Below are positions 6,299 through 7,550 of a DNA stretch of 7,550 nt, piece after piece (position 1 is the first letter of the stretch; the number at the start of each line of letters is the position of its first letter). A program made the position numbers and the translations under genes. A model generated the notes under the pieces. It did no database searches. It was not told the origin of the DNA and saw nothing but the letters and a program-made list of their open reading frames with translations. The DNA lies in assembly GCA_022424815.1 (NCBI GenBank), contig JAKMGS010000089.1, forward strand, positions 1 to 7,550, in the 5' to 3' direction. Origin of the DNA: Schleiferiaceae bacterium. GTDB taxonomy: Bacteria > Bacteroidota > Bacteroidia > Flavobacteriales > Schleiferiaceae.

Positions 6299-6581
6299 AA
6301 ATAAAATTGACCTAATTATCGGTATTGTAATTGGGCTTTGTGCACCCCTGTTTTCTATTGCTATTGCTGGTGAAACCTTCCCAGTCTTGCAGGAATTAGG
6401 TGAAATTGCAAATCCTGCTTGGAAACTTATAGCGATGCGTGCGGTATCCTTTGGTGTAATTTTGAATGCTGCATTTTTCTTCCTCATTATGAATTGGGGT
6501 AGAGACCATATGGCAAGAGGCATATTGATTGCTTGTATTCCTAGTATAATAGCAGTGATTTATTTCCAATTCATTGCTTGA
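6288..6581 (+). CDS. Unrecognised 97-residue membrane protein with TTG start, between surE and lpxB
   Basis: The family is not recognised. The frame is open from a TTG at 6288, inside the last codons of surE, and the first internal ATG (codon 50) would discard the first helix, so TTG is the best start. Three hydrophobic segments are evident: about residues 8-27, 49-68 and 76-96, with a basic N-terminus (KSKNK) and the loop GETFPVLQELGEIANPAWK between helices 1 and 2. That arrangement predicts an inner-membrane protein with the N-terminus in the cytoplasm. It overlaps surE by 11 bp and its TGA shares one base with the lpxB ATG (TGATG), so translational coupling along the operon is likely. Context suggests an envelope or lipid A related role, but this is inference only. 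Confidence 0.72.
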   Translation: MKSKNKIDLIIGIVIGLCAPLFSIAIAGETFPVLQELGEIANPAWKLIAMRAVSFGVILNAAFFFLIMNWGRDHMARGILIACIPSIIAVIYFQFIA

Positions 6582-7550
6582 TGAAAATCTATTGGATTGC
6601 GGGAGAGCCTTCCGGGGATGTACAAGCATCGGCCGTAGCAAGAGCTTTATTTGCTCATAACAGTAGTATTGAGCAAAGGGGATGGGGAGGTCCCGAGCTT
6701 AAAGGTGCCGGCGTCCAACTAGATCGAGATATTTGTTCAGAACCGTTTATGGGCTTTGTGGAAGTTCTGTTTCGGGCAAGAACGGTTACAAAACGATTTT
6801 CAGATTGTAAGCATGATATATTGGCATTTCAACCAGATGTGTTGGTACTAGTAGATTATCCCGGCTTCAATTTGAGAATGGCCGCTTGGGCCAAATCTCA
6901 AGGCATACGAGTAGCTTACTTCATTCCCCCAAAAATATGGGCTTGGAAGGAGGGTCGTCTTAAAAAATTGAGTGAAAGTTGCGATGCTATATTGAGTATT
7001 TTACCCTTCGAACGTCAATGGTATGCTGATCGCGGAGTAAGCATTACGTACGTCGGAAATCCACTAGCATTCAAATACCAAAATCTGGTTGCCTTTGGCA
7101 ACGAATGTGTTGCGCTCCTGCCTGGCTCTAGAATGCAAGAAATCCATCGTCATTTGCCGGTATTCTTCGAGTTTGCAAAATTGCATCCAGAGCTCAAATT
7201 TAAGGTTATTAGGCTTCGGATTACCGAGAAATTTTGGCCTCAAATTGAGGTTCCAGATAATGTAGAAGTATTTACAGGCCCCATTCAACAGGGATTGGAA
7301 AGAGCCATGTTTGCGGTAACTTGCAGCGGGACAGCATCGCTAGAAGTAGCTTTACTTAAGGTGCCACAAGTTGTTGTGTATAAGGCAAATCCAATATCAT
7401 TGCGTATTGCAAAATTATTCGTTAAGGTAAAATACTTTTCTCTTCCTAATTTGATCCTTAATCGTCCGGCGATTATAGAATTACTGCAAGGAGAAGTCAC
7501 GGCATCTCGATTATCTGATTGTTTTAAATCATCTGTCAAAGAATTAGGAG
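6581..7550 (+). CDS. lpxB: Lipid-A-disaccharide synthase LpxB, 3' end cut by window edge
   Basis: The first 323 codons are present; roughly 50 C-terminal residues are missing compared with the usual length. LpxB is a peripheral inner-membrane GT-B glycosyltransferase (family GT19) that joins UDP-diacylglucosamine to lipid X, giving the tetraacyl disaccharide 1-phosphate of lipid A. Diagnostic blocks in order: AGEPSGD (7-13; AGEASGD in most relatives), GWGGPELKGAGV (34-45), VDYPGFNLRMA with Asp92 matching the catalytic aspartate region, YFIPPKIWAWKEGR, the YVGNPL segment, LPGSRMQEI at the start of the C-terminal nucleotide-binding domain, and CSGTASLEVAL, which contacts UDP-sugar. The ATG at 6581 overlaps the TGA of the preceding gene by one base. 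The frame is intact to the edge. Confidence 0.95.
   Translation, partial: MKIYWIAGEPSGDVQASAVARALFAHNSSIEQRGWGGPELKGAGVQLDRDICSEPFMGFVEVLFRARTVTKRFSDCKHDILAFQPDVLVLVDYPGFNLRMAAWAKSQGIRVAYFIPPKIWAWKEGRLKKLSESCDAILSILPFERQWYADRGVSITYVGNPLAFKYQNLVAFGNECVALLPGSRMQEIHRHLPVFFEFAKLHPELKFKVIRLRITEKFWPQIEVPDNVEVFTGPIQQGLERAMFAVTCSGTASLEVALLKVPQVVVYKANPISLRIAKLFVKVKYFSLPNLILNRPAIIELLQGEVTASRLSDCFKSSVKELG

Noticed and set aside
6272..6641. Minus-strand open frames opposite the small membrane gene
   Set aside because: They would overlap the surE end and lpxB start and have no promoter or family signal; the plus-strand frame fits the operon overlaps better.
7064..7539. Minus-strand open frames within lpxB
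   Set aside because: They are shadows of the lpxB frame, which continues with LPGSRMQEI and CSGTASLE motifs to the window edge.

Overview
This window looks like chromosomal core DNA of an aerobic Bacteroidota bacterium, most likely in or near the Flavobacteriales. The grounds are: exact matches to the Bacteroidota -7 promoter element TAnnTTTG before several genes; few recognisable Shine-Dalgarno sites; a bacillithiol biosynthesis gene; a surE - small membrane gene - lpxB arrangement; and moderate GC content. The lineage is inferred from gene content, not from a marker gene. I see no insertion sequence, prophage, CRISPR array, tRNA or rRNA.

Left block (1-3007, minus strand): a tightly packed cytochrome c maturation (Ccm, System I) operon, read right to left as ccmB, ccmC, a ccmD-like gene, ccmE and ccmF. 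ccmF runs off the left edge. Neighbouring genes overlap or sit a few bases apart. CcmB and CcmC belong to the machinery that loads heme onto the chaperone CcmE, and CcmF takes part in attaching that heme to apocytochrome. No ccmA is next to ccmB. CcmE carries a CxxxY heme-attachment motif instead of the classical HxxxY.

Middle block (3068-4681, plus strand): a divergent unit with a lipoprotein-type glutathione peroxidase followed 5 bp later by bshB1 (bacillithiol synthesis). Then comes a separate 72-residue gene of unknown function with its own promoter. A strong GC-rich hairpin (4705-4723) follows, with an A-run on one side and a T-run on the other, so it can stop transcription from both directions.

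Right block (4748-7550): a minus-strand membrane-anchored HExxH zinc metallopeptidase of the YugP type converges on that terminator. A 90-bp divergent intergenic region separates it from a plus-strand operon of surE, an unrecognised 97-residue three-helix membrane protein that appears to start at TTG, and lpxB, cut by the right edge. These three overlap by 11 bp and 1 bp, which suggests translational coupling.

Overall this is an ordinary housekeeping region. The points most worth a second look are the CcmE Cys variant, the two small unrecognised proteins, and the pairing of an exported peroxidase with a bacillithiol gene. I found no convincing new multi-gene system.
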